This document shows positions 44,947-53,330 of a stretch of 64,000 bases of DNA, piece by piece. The position numbers and the translations under genes were made by a program. The notes under the pieces are model-generated. The model did not search any database and was not told the DNA's origin. It was given only the letters and a program-made list of their open reading frames with translations. Position 1 is the stretch's first letter. Every line of letters starts with the position of its first letter. The stretch comes from Anaeromyxobacter dehalogenans 2CP-1 (lineage in GTDB: Bacteria; Myxococcota; Myxococcia; Myxococcales; Anaeromyxobacteraceae). The stretch covers positions 3,082,501 through 3,146,500 of the forward strand of contig NC_011891.1 of assembly GCF_000022145.1 (NCBI RefSeq). Reading direction: 5' to 3'.

Positions 44947-46335
44947 CGCGCCCCCCGTCCCAGCAGCACCACCTTCGCCGTGGCGAGCAGGCACACCAGG
45001 TCGAGGAACAGGGTGGTGTTCTTGATGTAGTACAGGTCGTACTCGAGCTTCTTCGCCTGCTCCTCCATGGTCGAGCCGTAGCCGTAGCGGAGCTGGGCCC
45101 ACCCGGTCAGGCCGGGCTTCACCAGCTCGCGCAGCGCGAACAGCGGCCACCGCGCCTTCAGCTCGGACAGGAACACGGCGCGCTCGGGCCGCGGGCCGAC
45201 CAGGCTCATCTGCCCGCCGAGCACGTTCCAGAGCTGCGGGAGCTCGTCCAGCCGGGCGCGCCGCAGGAAGCGTCCCACCGGCAGGACGCGCGGGTCGTCG
45301 TCGGTCGCCCAGGCGGCGCCGAGCTTCTCGGCGTCGCGGCGCATGGTGCGGAACTTCCAGATCCGGTACGCGCGGCCGCCGCGGCCGGTGCGCTCCTGCG
45401 AGTACAGCACCGGCCGGCCGTCGGAGAGCCAGATCGCGGCGGCCACCGCGGCCATCACCGGCGCGCCCACCAGCAGGCCCACCGCGGACACGCCCAGGTC
45501 GAGCGCCCGCTTCACGGTGCGGGTCAGGCGCGAGACCCGGAAGCCCTCGTCGAAGATGAGCGCGCTGGGCCGGACCAGCGCCAGCGGGATGCGCTGCAGG
45601 GTGGCCTCCGCGAAGCCCACGTCGTCCACCACCCGCAGGCCGCGGGTGCGCAGCGCCAGCAGCGCGTCCACCGGCAGCCCCTCGCGCCGGTCCTCCATGG
45701 CCACCACCACCACCTGTGCCCGCGCCTGCCGGACCACGTCCAGCACCGCCCCCTGCCGCAGCGCCTCCGGCGGCACCACCGCCGGCGCGCGGCTGGCCTC
45801 CGGCACCACGAACCCGGCCACCGCCCACAGGCCGTCCGCCTCGCGCTCCACCGCCCGCGCCAGGTCGCGCGCACGGGGGCCCGGCCCCCAGGAACAGCAC
45901 GCGGGTGGGCGCCCCCACCACCGCCGGCATCAGCGCGCGGGCGCCGATGACGCCGAGGGCGCCGCCCGCCGCGGCGAGCACCACCGAGCGGTGCAGCATC
46001 CAGCCCGGGAGCACGAGGTGGAGCGAGAGGTCGGCGACCGCCAGCGCGATGGTCGCGACCCCGAGGGCCCGGAGCAGCCGCCGCCCATCGGCCCGGTCGC
46101 GCACCGCCGCGTGCAGGTCGTAGAGATCGCCGAGGTAGAGCGCGCCCGCGAAGAACAGCGAGGCGAGGCCGGCGCGCAGCACCGCCGGCGCGATCGGCGC
46201 GGTGGCGCCGGTGGCCTGCGCCGCGACCGGTCCCAGCGACGCGCCCGCGAGCAGCGCCAGCACGAGGACGGTCTCCTCCGCGAAGAAGTAGAACGCCTTC
46301 CGCGGCGAGAACCAGTGATTGAAGACCCGGACCAC
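44943..46335 (-). pseudogene. Polyprenyl glycosylphosphotransferase, split by a one-base frameshift
   Basis: Full length would be 463 residues from GTG 46335 (GGAGG upstream). The first frame gives membrane helices and a Rossmann-like start RVLFLGAG, then goes out of frame at a C5 run (plus-strand G5 at 45875-45879). Removing one base restores RARDLARAVEREADGLW and joins the intact catalytic half, including WKFRTMRRDAEKLG, LRRARLDELPQLWNVLGGQMSLVGPRPERA and KPGLTGWAQLRYGYG. The enzyme starts polymer synthesis by placing a sugar phosphate on undecaprenyl phosphate. Either a sequence error, slippage or true inactivation; the C-terminal 302 residues form an open frame (44943-45851). Confidence 0.85.
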
Positions 46336-46399
46336 CCACCCTCCCCCCGACCGCCCCCGCGGCCCCACGGAAAGCTGGGATCTGCCCGCGTTCCGCACA

Positions 46400-46585
46400 T
46401 CACCCGCGAGAAGCCCTCCTCATCGCCGCTGCGCCCCGGGGCGACGACCGCCGCCGCGCGAGCAGGCGCGCGACGGCCACGACGGCGACCGCCAGCGCGA
46501 CCGCGAGCGCGAAGCCGCCCGCGAACGCCGGGCCGGCGCCGCCCCCCACCTCGCGATCCACCCCGACCAGCGCGGCGGCGGTCAC
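46400..46585 (-). CDS. Small single-span membrane protein in the exopolysaccharide operon
   Basis: 61 residues from GTG 46585, which overlaps the stop of the kinase-like gene (GTGA). One hydrophobic segment (AFAGGFALAVALAVAVVAVA) is followed by a strongly basic tail (RLLARRRSSPRG). The coupling and the reading frame, kept open to a TGA at 46400, support it being real. I do not recognise it; it may be an accessory to the chain-length or kinase module. Confidence 0.55.
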   Translation of the reverse strand: MTAAALVGVDREVGGGAGPAFAGGFALAVALAVAVVAVARLLARRRSSPRGAAAMRRASRG

Positions 46586-47334
46586 AGCGGCTCTGCGCGC
46601 CGGACCTCGGGCACCGGCACGGGCGGCGGCGCGACCGCGGACGCGTCCCCGTAGATCCAGCGCCCGTGCGCCACCGCGCCGGCGTCCACGGCGTTCAGCA
46701 CCACGCCGGCGGCGCGCTCGCCCAGCGCGTCGAGCGCGAGCCGCACCACCTGGCGCGGCGTGGCCCCCGAGCGCACCACCAGCAGGGCCGCGTCGGCCGC
46801 CTGCACCAGGCGGTCGCCGTCCGCGCCGGCCAGCGCCGGCGGCGCGTCGAGGATGACGTGCTCGTAGGCGGCGCGGAGCTGCTCCATGATCGCGACGGCG
46901 CGCGGGCTCCGCAGCGCCTGGGCCGGATCCCGCGGATCGCCGGCGCACAGCACCGCCAGCGGGCCGACCCGCACCACCGCCTGCGCCAGCTCGGCGGCGC
47001 CCTCCAGGACCTCGGCCAGCCCGGCCCGCGGCGCCAGCCCGAACCGCGCCGCCAGCACCGGCCGGCGCAGGTCGGCCTCGACCAGCACCGTCGCGCGCCC
47101 CTCCTGCGCGGCGGTGAGCGCCAGGTTGGCGGCGGTGGTGGTCCGCCCCTCGCCGCGGCCGGCGGAGGTGATCGCCAGCACGCGCATCGGCCGGCGCGCG
47201 GCCAGGCGGAGCAGGCGCTGGTACAGGACGCGGTACTGCTCCGCGGCCGCCGAGGCGGGCGCGTCGAGCGCGACCAGGCGGCTCTCCGGCGCGAGGGTCG
47301 GAAAGGCGGCGTTCAGCGTCTCGGCGGGGATCAT
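46582..47334 (-). CDS. CpsD/CapB-type tyrosine kinase-like ATPase with altered Walker A
   Basis: 250 residues. The P-loop position reads SAGRGEGRTTTAANLAL: the usual GKT lysine is Arg (codon CGG). Walker A' LVEADLRRPVLAARFG and Walker B HVILDAPPAL are intact, and EQYRVLYQRLL is typical of BY-kinases. There is no C-terminal tyrosine cluster. It would pair with the Wzz-type protein encoded 22 bases upstream to control polymer length. The Lys-to-Arg change may impair ATP hydrolysis, so a regulatory, non-kinase role is possible. Confidence 0.85.
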   Translation of the reverse strand: MIPAETLNAAFPTLAPESRLVALDAPASAAAEQYRVLYQRLLRLAARRPMRVLAITSAGRGEGRTTTAANLALTAAQEGRATVLVEADLRRPVLAARFGLAPRAGLAEVLEGAAELAQAVVRVGPLAVLCAGDPRDPAQALRSPRAVAIMEQLRAAYEHVILDAPPALAGADGDRLVQAADAALLVVRSGATPRQVVRLALDALGERAAGVVLNAVDAGAVAHGRWIYGDASAVAPPPVPVPEVRRAEPL

Positions 47335-47356
47335 GGCGTTCGCTCCGGTGAGGGGT

Positions 47357-48727
47357 TCACGACGCGTGGCTGCGGGGACCGATGCGCGGGATGGCGGCGA
47401 GGACCGGCACGCCCAGCGCGGCCGCGTCCTCCGGACCGCGCATGGAGCCGTCGAGCCACTCCGCCAGGCCGGCCGCGGCCAGGCCGGCGGCGACGCTGGC
47501 GAGCAGCGCCAGCAGCAGCATCCGCCCGCGATCCGGCGCCGACGGGCGGGTCGGCGCGAGCGCCGGCTCGATGACGCGGAACAGCGCCTGGCCGTCCGCC
47601 GCGAGCAGCTGCTCGGCGGCCGCCGCGTCGGCGCGCCGGGAGACGGTCGAGACGTACTTCGCGCGCAGCACCTCGTAGTCGCGCGAGCGCGCCGCCAGCT
47701 CCTGGCCCCAGCGCGGCGCGGCCTCGACGCGCTTCTGGTACGAGGCCAGCTCGGCCTGGAGCCCGGTCAGCGCCTGCTGGTGCTCCGAGACCTCCTCGTC
47801 GAGGCGGGCCAGCTGCTCCGCGACGCGGCCCTTGCGGTAGCCCTCGACCTCCTCGTCGCGCCGCCCCTTCGCCTCGTCCAGCTCGCGCCGCGCGCGGCGC
47901 ACGTCGGGGTGCTGCGGCCCGTAGGCCGCCTCGGCCGCCTGCACGCGCCGCTGCGCGGCGTCCAGCGCGGCCTCGCTCATGCCGGGCGCGCTCGGGCCTT
48001 CCGGGATCGACGCCAGCACCGTGTTGCGCCGGCGCCGGGCGTCGGCGATCGCGGACAGGTGCATCTCCACCAGCGCCTGGGCCCGCGCGGCGGCGCGCGC
48101 GTTCGTGTCGATCATCTCCGGCAGCTCGGCGGCGTGCTCCAGCTTGAAGCCGAGGATCTTGCGCTCGTGGTCGGCGAGCGCCTTCGACATCTCGGTGGTC
48201 TGCGCGTCGAGCGTCTCGCGCAGCGCGCGCGCCTGGCTGGCCAGCACCTCGCGGGTCATCTGCTCGTAGAAGCGCGGGAGCAGCTCCGCCGCCGCCTTCA
48301 CCTTGCGTGGATCGGCGCCCCGCACCTCCACCACGAACAGCAGCGCGGGCGGACCGCCGGGCACCTCGCCCTCGAGCCGGACCTCGACCTGCCGCCGCAG
48401 CTTCTCGACCGCCTGGTCGAGATCGCCGCGCAGGTCCGGGAAGAAGTCGGTCTCCTTCACGACCTTCTCCAGGACCGGCCGCGCCAGGATGCCGTGCTTG
48501 ATCGTCCGCATCCGGTCCTCGAAGGGCGCGACGCCCTGGGCCGGGAAGAAGTCCACCGGGAGCCGCCGCGGCTCGATCTGCACGGTGGAGGACGCCGTGT
48601 ACTCGGCCGGCGTGAGCAGCGCGATCGCCGCCCCGGTGGCGAGCACGATGACCGACACCACCAGCGCGATCACCTTCCGCCGCCGGAGCGCCGCGAACAG
48701 GTCGTGAATCGTGTAGGTCCGCTCCAT
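47357..48727 (-). CDS. Wzz/GumC-type chain-length determinant protein
   Basis: 456 residues. TM1 is near residues 18-38 (VIALVVSVIVLATGAAIALL), followed by a periplasmic region with long coiled coils (EMSKALADHERKILGF, EVSEHQQALTGLQAELASYQKRV) and a second membrane helix near the C-terminus (MLLLALLASVAAGLAAAGLA) preceded by APTRPSAPDRGRM. The family controls polymer length and bridges to the outer-membrane exporter. The cytoplasmic kinase domain is encoded separately next door. Wza-type and beta-barrel genes lie upstream. Confidence 0.9.
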   Translation of the reverse strand: MERTYTIHDLFAALRRRKVIALVVSVIVLATGAAIALLTPAEYTASSTVQIEPRRLPVDFFPAQGVAPFEDRMRTIKHGILARPVLEKVVKETDFFPDLRGDLDQAVEKLRRQVEVRLEGEVPGGPPALLFVVEVRGADPRKVKAAAELLPRFYEQMTREVLASQARALRETLDAQTTEMSKALADHERKILGFKLEHAAELPEMIDTNARAAARAQALVEMHLSAIADARRRRNTVLASIPEGPSAPGMSEAALDAAQRRVQAAEAAYGPQHPDVRRARRELDEAKGRRDEEVEGYRKGRVAEQLARLDEEVSEHQQALTGLQAELASYQKRVEAAPRWGQELAARSRDYEVLRAKYVSTVSRRADAAAAEQLLAADGQALFRVIEPALAPTRPSAPDRGRMLLLALLASVAAGLAAAGLAEWLDGSMRGPEDAAALGVPVLAAIPRIGPRSHAS

Positions 48728-48740
48728 GTCCCGTATCCCC

Positions 48741-49865
48741 TCACCGCGCCGGCAGCGTCCACCCGAGCCGGATGCCCACGGTGGTCCTCCGGAGGTCCGC
48801 CGACGGATCGTCGATCCGCGCGAAGTGCGTCACGCCGAGGGCGACGCGGACCCCGCCCCCCACCATCATCCCGGCCTCACCGGCCGCCGCGTACCCGAGC
48901 GTCGAGTTCCTCCCGCTCGGGACCTCGCCGGAGTGCCAGATCCCGCCGTCGCCTCGCACGTCGAAGCGCAGACCGAACCTGCGCACCACGCCGACCTCCG
49001 CCGAGTCCACCAGGCCGGGGCGCGCGGTGGAGCCGATCCCCAAGCCGTGCGCGACCGCCACGCGCAGGTCCATCTCGCGCCGCGCCAGCCGGAGCTCCGC
49101 CCCCGCCTCGGGCACCAGCGCCTGATCGCGGTTCCCGATCCACATGGCAGGCCCCGCGTACCCGTCCACCTCCAGCATGCGGGTGATCCGGTAGCGGGCC
49201 CTGGCGCGGAGCCCCTGCGACCACGCCAGCGAGTCGCCGGTCGGATCGAAGCCCTGGAAGACGCCCGCGGCGTACGCCGCGCCCACCGCGAGCCGCTCGC
49301 TCGCGTGCCACAGCGCCTCCGCGCCGGGGGCGTGCATCGCGCCGCCGCTCCGGTCGGAGAAGACCACCGTCCGCTCCGTCGCGGTCACGGCCAGCTCGAG
49401 CCGTCGCGAGGCGTCCCACTCCGCGCGTCCGCGCCCCTGGACCGTCCAGGCGGAGCGCTGGCCCGTGCGGAAGATGCCCATCTGCGCCAGGCCGACCGGG
49501 TCGAACGCGTAGCCGCCGCGCGCCGACGCGGTGACCCGCGTCCGCTGGGTGGGGGCCGCGTCCAGATCGAGCGCGCCGCGGTGGTTCCAGATCCCGTGCG
49601 ACGCGAGGCGCTCGTACACCAGCCAGTCCCCGCCGTACGTCGCGGTGAGCTTGAAGAGGTGGTCGAGGAGACGGAAGCCCACGTCGGGCGAGATCCGCCC
49701 CGTGCGATCGCCGCCCTGCCCGAGGTAGAGCGCGTTCGTGTCGTAGCCGCCCTCCAGGGAGAGACGGGCGATCGGCTCCGCCACCGTCACCGCCGCCACC
49801 CGCGCGGCCGGCGCCAGGAGCGCGGCCCACAGCACCGCGATCCCGAGCCCGCGCCTCGCACCCAT
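48741..49865 (-). CDS. Predicted outer-membrane beta-barrel protein
   Basis: 374 residues. A signal peptide (GIAVLWAALLAPAARVAA) is followed by repeated alternating hydrophobic strands with aromatic residues (LSLEGGYDTNALYLG, LFKLTATYGGDWLVYERL, RVTASARGGYAFDPVG, LAVTATERTVVFSDRS) and a C-terminal strand ending TTVGIRLGWTLPAR. About 14 to 16 strands fit the length. Such barrels occur in exopolysaccharide operons as secretion or surface-retention proteins; exact family not recognised. It lies between the Wza-type and Wzz-type genes. Confidence 0.72.
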   Translation of the reverse strand: MGARRGLGIAVLWAALLAPAARVAAVTVAEPIARLSLEGGYDTNALYLGQGGDRTGRISPDVGFRLLDHLFKLTATYGGDWLVYERLASHGIWNHRGALDLDAAPTQRTRVTASARGGYAFDPVGLAQMGIFRTGQRSAWTVQGRGRAEWDASRRLELAVTATERTVVFSDRSGGAMHAPGAEALWHASERLAVGAAYAAGVFQGFDPTGDSLAWSQGLRARARYRITRMLEVDGYAGPAMWIGNRDQALVPEAGAELRLARREMDLRVAVAHGLGIGSTARPGLVDSAEVGVVRRFGLRFDVRGDGGIWHSGEVPSGRNSTLGYAAAGEAGMMVGGGVRVALGVTHFARIDDPSADLRRTTVGIRLGWTLPAR

Positions 49866-49905
49866 CGCCCGTCCTCGCCCGCGCTCCGCCGGAGACCGCG
49901 CCGCC

Positions 49906-50484
49906 CTACGGCACGTACAGGACGTCGCCGCCCTTGAGCCAGAGCGCACCCGCCGCCTCCCCCTTCACCAGATCGTCGAAGGACAGCCGCACGCGATCCG
50001 CGCCGCCGTCCGGCTTCTGCCGGAGCCACACCACCTCGTCGCCGCCGTAGGGCGTGCGGCCCCCCGCCAGCGCGATGGCCTGGACCACCGACACCGGGCC
50101 GCGCAGCGGGAACCCGCCCGGCCGCGCCACCTCGCCCAGCACGAACACGCGGGATGCGTTGATCTCGCGCACCAGCACCGCCACCGCCGGGTCCTTGATG
50201 TACGTCCCGAGCGCCTTGCTGAGGCCGGTCTGGAGCTCCGCGGGCGTCTTCCCCGCCGCCTCCACCTCGCCGGCGAGCGGGAGCGAGATGCGCCCGTCGG
50301 GGCGCACCGGCACCACGCGGGTCAGCTCCGGCTCGTGCCACACCACCACCTCGAGCACGTCCTCGCGCCCGATGCGGTACTCGCCCGCGTCGGGGCGCGT
50401 GCCGGCCCGTTCGGAGGCGCTCTTCCCCGCGCACGCCGCAGACAGGAGCAGGACCGCCGTCATCGCCACGTTGCCACGCGCCAT
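49906..50484 (-). CDS. Wza-type polysaccharide export lipoprotein
   Basis: 192 residues. The signal MARGNVAMTAVLLLSAACAG ends in a lipobox with Cys near residue 18. YRIGREDVLEVVVWHEPELTRVVPVRPDGRISLPLAGEV is the poly-export (PES) domain and ASRVFVLGEVARPGGFPLRGPVSVVQAIALAGG is the SLBB region. It is shorter than Wza (about 380) since it lacks the C-terminal helix, like many myxobacterial and cyanobacterial forms. It is the first gene downstream of the candidate sigma-54 promoter. GGGGGAACGG precedes the ATG. Confidence 0.9.
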   Translation of the reverse strand: MARGNVAMTAVLLLSAACAGKSASERAGTRPDAGEYRIGREDVLEVVVWHEPELTRVVPVRPDGRISLPLAGEVEAAGKTPAELQTGLSKALGTYIKDPAVAVLVREINASRVFVLGEVARPGGFPLRGPVSVVQAIALAGGRTPYGGDEVVWLRQKPDGGADRVRLSFDDLVKGEAAGALWLKGGDVLYVP

Positions 50485-50531
50485 TCCGTTCCCCCGGTGC
50501 GGCTCTCCGCCAATCGGACGCGCTCGCACCG

Positions 50532-50547
50532 AGCACGGCGCATGCCA
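50532..50547 (-). promoter_or_regulatory. Candidate sigma-54 promoter of the exopolysaccharide operon
   Basis: On the minus strand TGGCATGCGCCGTGCT matches the -24/-12 consensus TGGCAYG-N4-TTGCW at all but the first T of the -12 block, with exact GG-N10-GC spacing. Transcription would begin near 50521, about 37 bases before the Wza-type ATG at 50484. An NtrC-family activator is encoded 545 bases away. A 7-base inverted repeat (GGCGCAT/ATGCGCC, 50537-50553) overlaps the -24 side. Confidence 0.6.
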
Positions 50548-50716
50548 TGCGCCCCGCCGCGGCACCGGCTGCCCGGGGAAACGCCGCTCGGCGGGCGGTC
50601 CGGGCCTGGCCGCGCGGCCGGGCGCACGGCGTCGCGGAACCGCGCGGGCGGCGCAGGCGAATGTTTTTCCTCGCGCGCGGAACCGGCGTGCCCGCGTTGC
50701 CGCGCGCGCCTGGGCG

Positions 50717-50730
50717 CCCGAACGTTCGGG
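50717..50730. promoter_or_regulatory. Perfect 14-base palindrome upstream of small membrane protein gene
   Basis: CCCGAACGTTCGGG is perfectly self-complementary and lies 46 bases upstream of the ATG at 50777, inside the 292-base intergenic stretch between the export lipoprotein and a small membrane protein gene. It is a candidate operator for a dimeric regulator. No classical -35/-10 pair is convincing nearby. Confidence 0.4.
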
Positions 50731-50776
50731 AGGACGCGGCGGCGGCGGTTGGCCAGCGCGCGCCGGAAGGGGACCG

Positions 50777-50968
50777 ATGCTGAGGGCGGCGGCGTGGACG
50801 ATCGGCCTGTTCGGGGCCGGGATGATCATCTGCAGGCTGTTCCCGCTGCCCTGGATCGAGCCGGCGGTGCTGCTCGGGCTGGGCTTCGGGTTCCTGGCGG
50901 TGAGCGCGCGGACCGGGCCTCGGCCGCGGCGTGCCCGCACCATCGCCACCAAGGAGGCGGCCGCATAG
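50777..50968 (+). CDS. Small two-span membrane protein
   Basis: 63 residues from ATG 50777, preceded by a purine-rich GGAAGGGGACCG. Two hydrophobic segments (AAAWTIGLFGAGMIIC and PAVLLGLGFGFLAVSA) flank a short loop, and the tail is basic (GPRPRRARTIATKEAAA). It is divergent from the exopolysaccharide operon and downstream of the palindrome, and converges on the NtrC-type regulator gene. Function unknown. Confidence 0.6.
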   Translation: MLRAAAWTIGLFGAGMIICRLFPLPWIEPAVLLGLGFGFLAVSARTGPRPRRARTIATKEAAA

Positions 50969-51028
50969 CGTCACCGTGCGAGGACGCACCGCCGCGCCCG
51001 CGCAGGCCGCGCGCTCCCGGCGCCGGCG

Positions 51029-52456
<1,428 letters not shown>

Positions 52457-52554
52457 CCGGTTTCCGTTCCAGGGCGGCGGAGTGCCGCCGAGGAGAAGCT
52501 GGCGCCACCTCCGACGGCCGGCACCGGCCCGATCGCGGCGGCGGGCGAGCGAGC

Positions 52555-52848
52555 GTGCGCGCGCGCGCCTTCCGTGCGATACCTCTCGCCGTGCGACTGT
52601 CGCGATCGCGAGTCCTGCTGCGCGCCGCGCTGCTCCTCGTGGGCGGGGCGTTCATGCTGGTGCGGGCGTGGCAGGCATGGGAAGGCGCCCGCACGCCGGG
52701 CGGCGATCCCGTGCTGCTCCAGCGCATCGCGCTGGTGGAGGCCCTGGTGGGCGTGCTCGCGCTGGTGGCGGCGGGCATCGCGCTGCTGTCGGTGCGCCGC
52801 CGCCGCCGCACCCACACGCTCCGCCTCGACGACCTCGATCGCCGCTGA
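52555..52848 (+). CDS. Small two-span membrane protein
   Basis: 97 residues from GTG 52555, or 85 from GTG 52591, which follows an ATACCT element by five bases. Two membrane segments (LLRAALLLVGGAFMLVRAW and VEALVGVLALVAAGIALLSV) are joined by a short polar loop and followed by an Arg-rich tail. It is divergent from the NtrC-type gene. The start is undecided; no family recognised. Confidence 0.55.
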   Translation: MRARAFRAIPLAVRLSRSRVLLRAALLLVGGAFMLVRAWQAWEGARTPGGDPVLLQRIALVEALVGVLALVAAGIALLSVRRRRRTHTLRLDDLDRR

Positions 52849-52930
52849 GCGGCCCCTCCGGTGGCGCGGCGAACCTCCGCGCCCCGCCGCGGCTCTCCTC
52901 CTGAGACACGCCACCATCGGAGCCCCACCC

Positions 52931-53323
52931 ATGCCCAGCGCCCGCCTCGCCCTCGCCGCGGTCGTCGTCCTTCAGGCCCTGGTCGCATGCAGCCGCGCGC
53001 CCGCCGGCCCGCCCGCCGCCCCGGTGGTGGACGGCCCCACCGCGAAGGCGCTGGTGGACGGGGGCGCCCGGCTCGTGGACGTGCGCACGCCGCAGGAGTT
53101 CGCGGCCGGCCACGCGCCGGGGGCGATCAACATCCCGTACGACGAGATCGCGCGCCGCGCGCCCGGCGAGCTCCCGGACCGCGACGCCAGCATCGTGCTC
53201 TATTGCCGGAGCGGCCGGCGGAGCGCCATCGCGGCGAAGGCGCTCCGCGAGCTGGGCTACGCGCGGCTGCACGACCTGCAGCGCGCCGACGCGTGGCCGG
53301 GGCCGCTCGAGTCCACCCGATAG
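52931..53323 (+). CDS. Rhodanese-like lipoprotein with intact active site
   Basis: 130 residues. The signal MPSARLALAAVVVLQALVACS has a lipobox with Cys20. A single rhodanese domain follows: ARLVDVRTPQEFAAGHAPGAINIPYDEI and the catalytic loop SIVLYCRSGRRSAIAAKAL, with the nucleophilic Cys. It would handle sulfane sulfur in the periplasm, or protect against it. It contrasts with the Cys-less rhodanese at 23135-23791. It ends seven bases before the convergent SpoIID-type gene. Confidence 0.88.
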   Translation: MPSARLALAAVVVLQALVACSRAPAGPPAAPVVDGPTAKALVDGGARLVDVRTPQEFAAGHAPGAINIPYDEIARRAPGELPDRDASIVLYCRSGRRSAIAAKALRELGYARLHDLQRADAWPGPLESTR

Positions 53324-53330
53324 CTTCCAC

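Noticed and set aside
35492..50484. Exosortase/PEP-CTERM type polymer locus
   Set aside because: No exosortase or PEP-CTERM motif was seen. A flippase (Wzx) gene is also not in the window, so the export route stays incomplete.
50976..50989. GTGCG-AGGA-CGCAC stem-loop after the small membrane protein gene as terminator
   Set aside because: Only five base pairs and no T-tract; it may be chance in this GC-rich DNA.
52931..53323. The second rhodanese as part of the sulfur operon
   Set aside because: It is 24 kb away, on the other strand, and has an intact active site; there is no sequence link beyond the domain.
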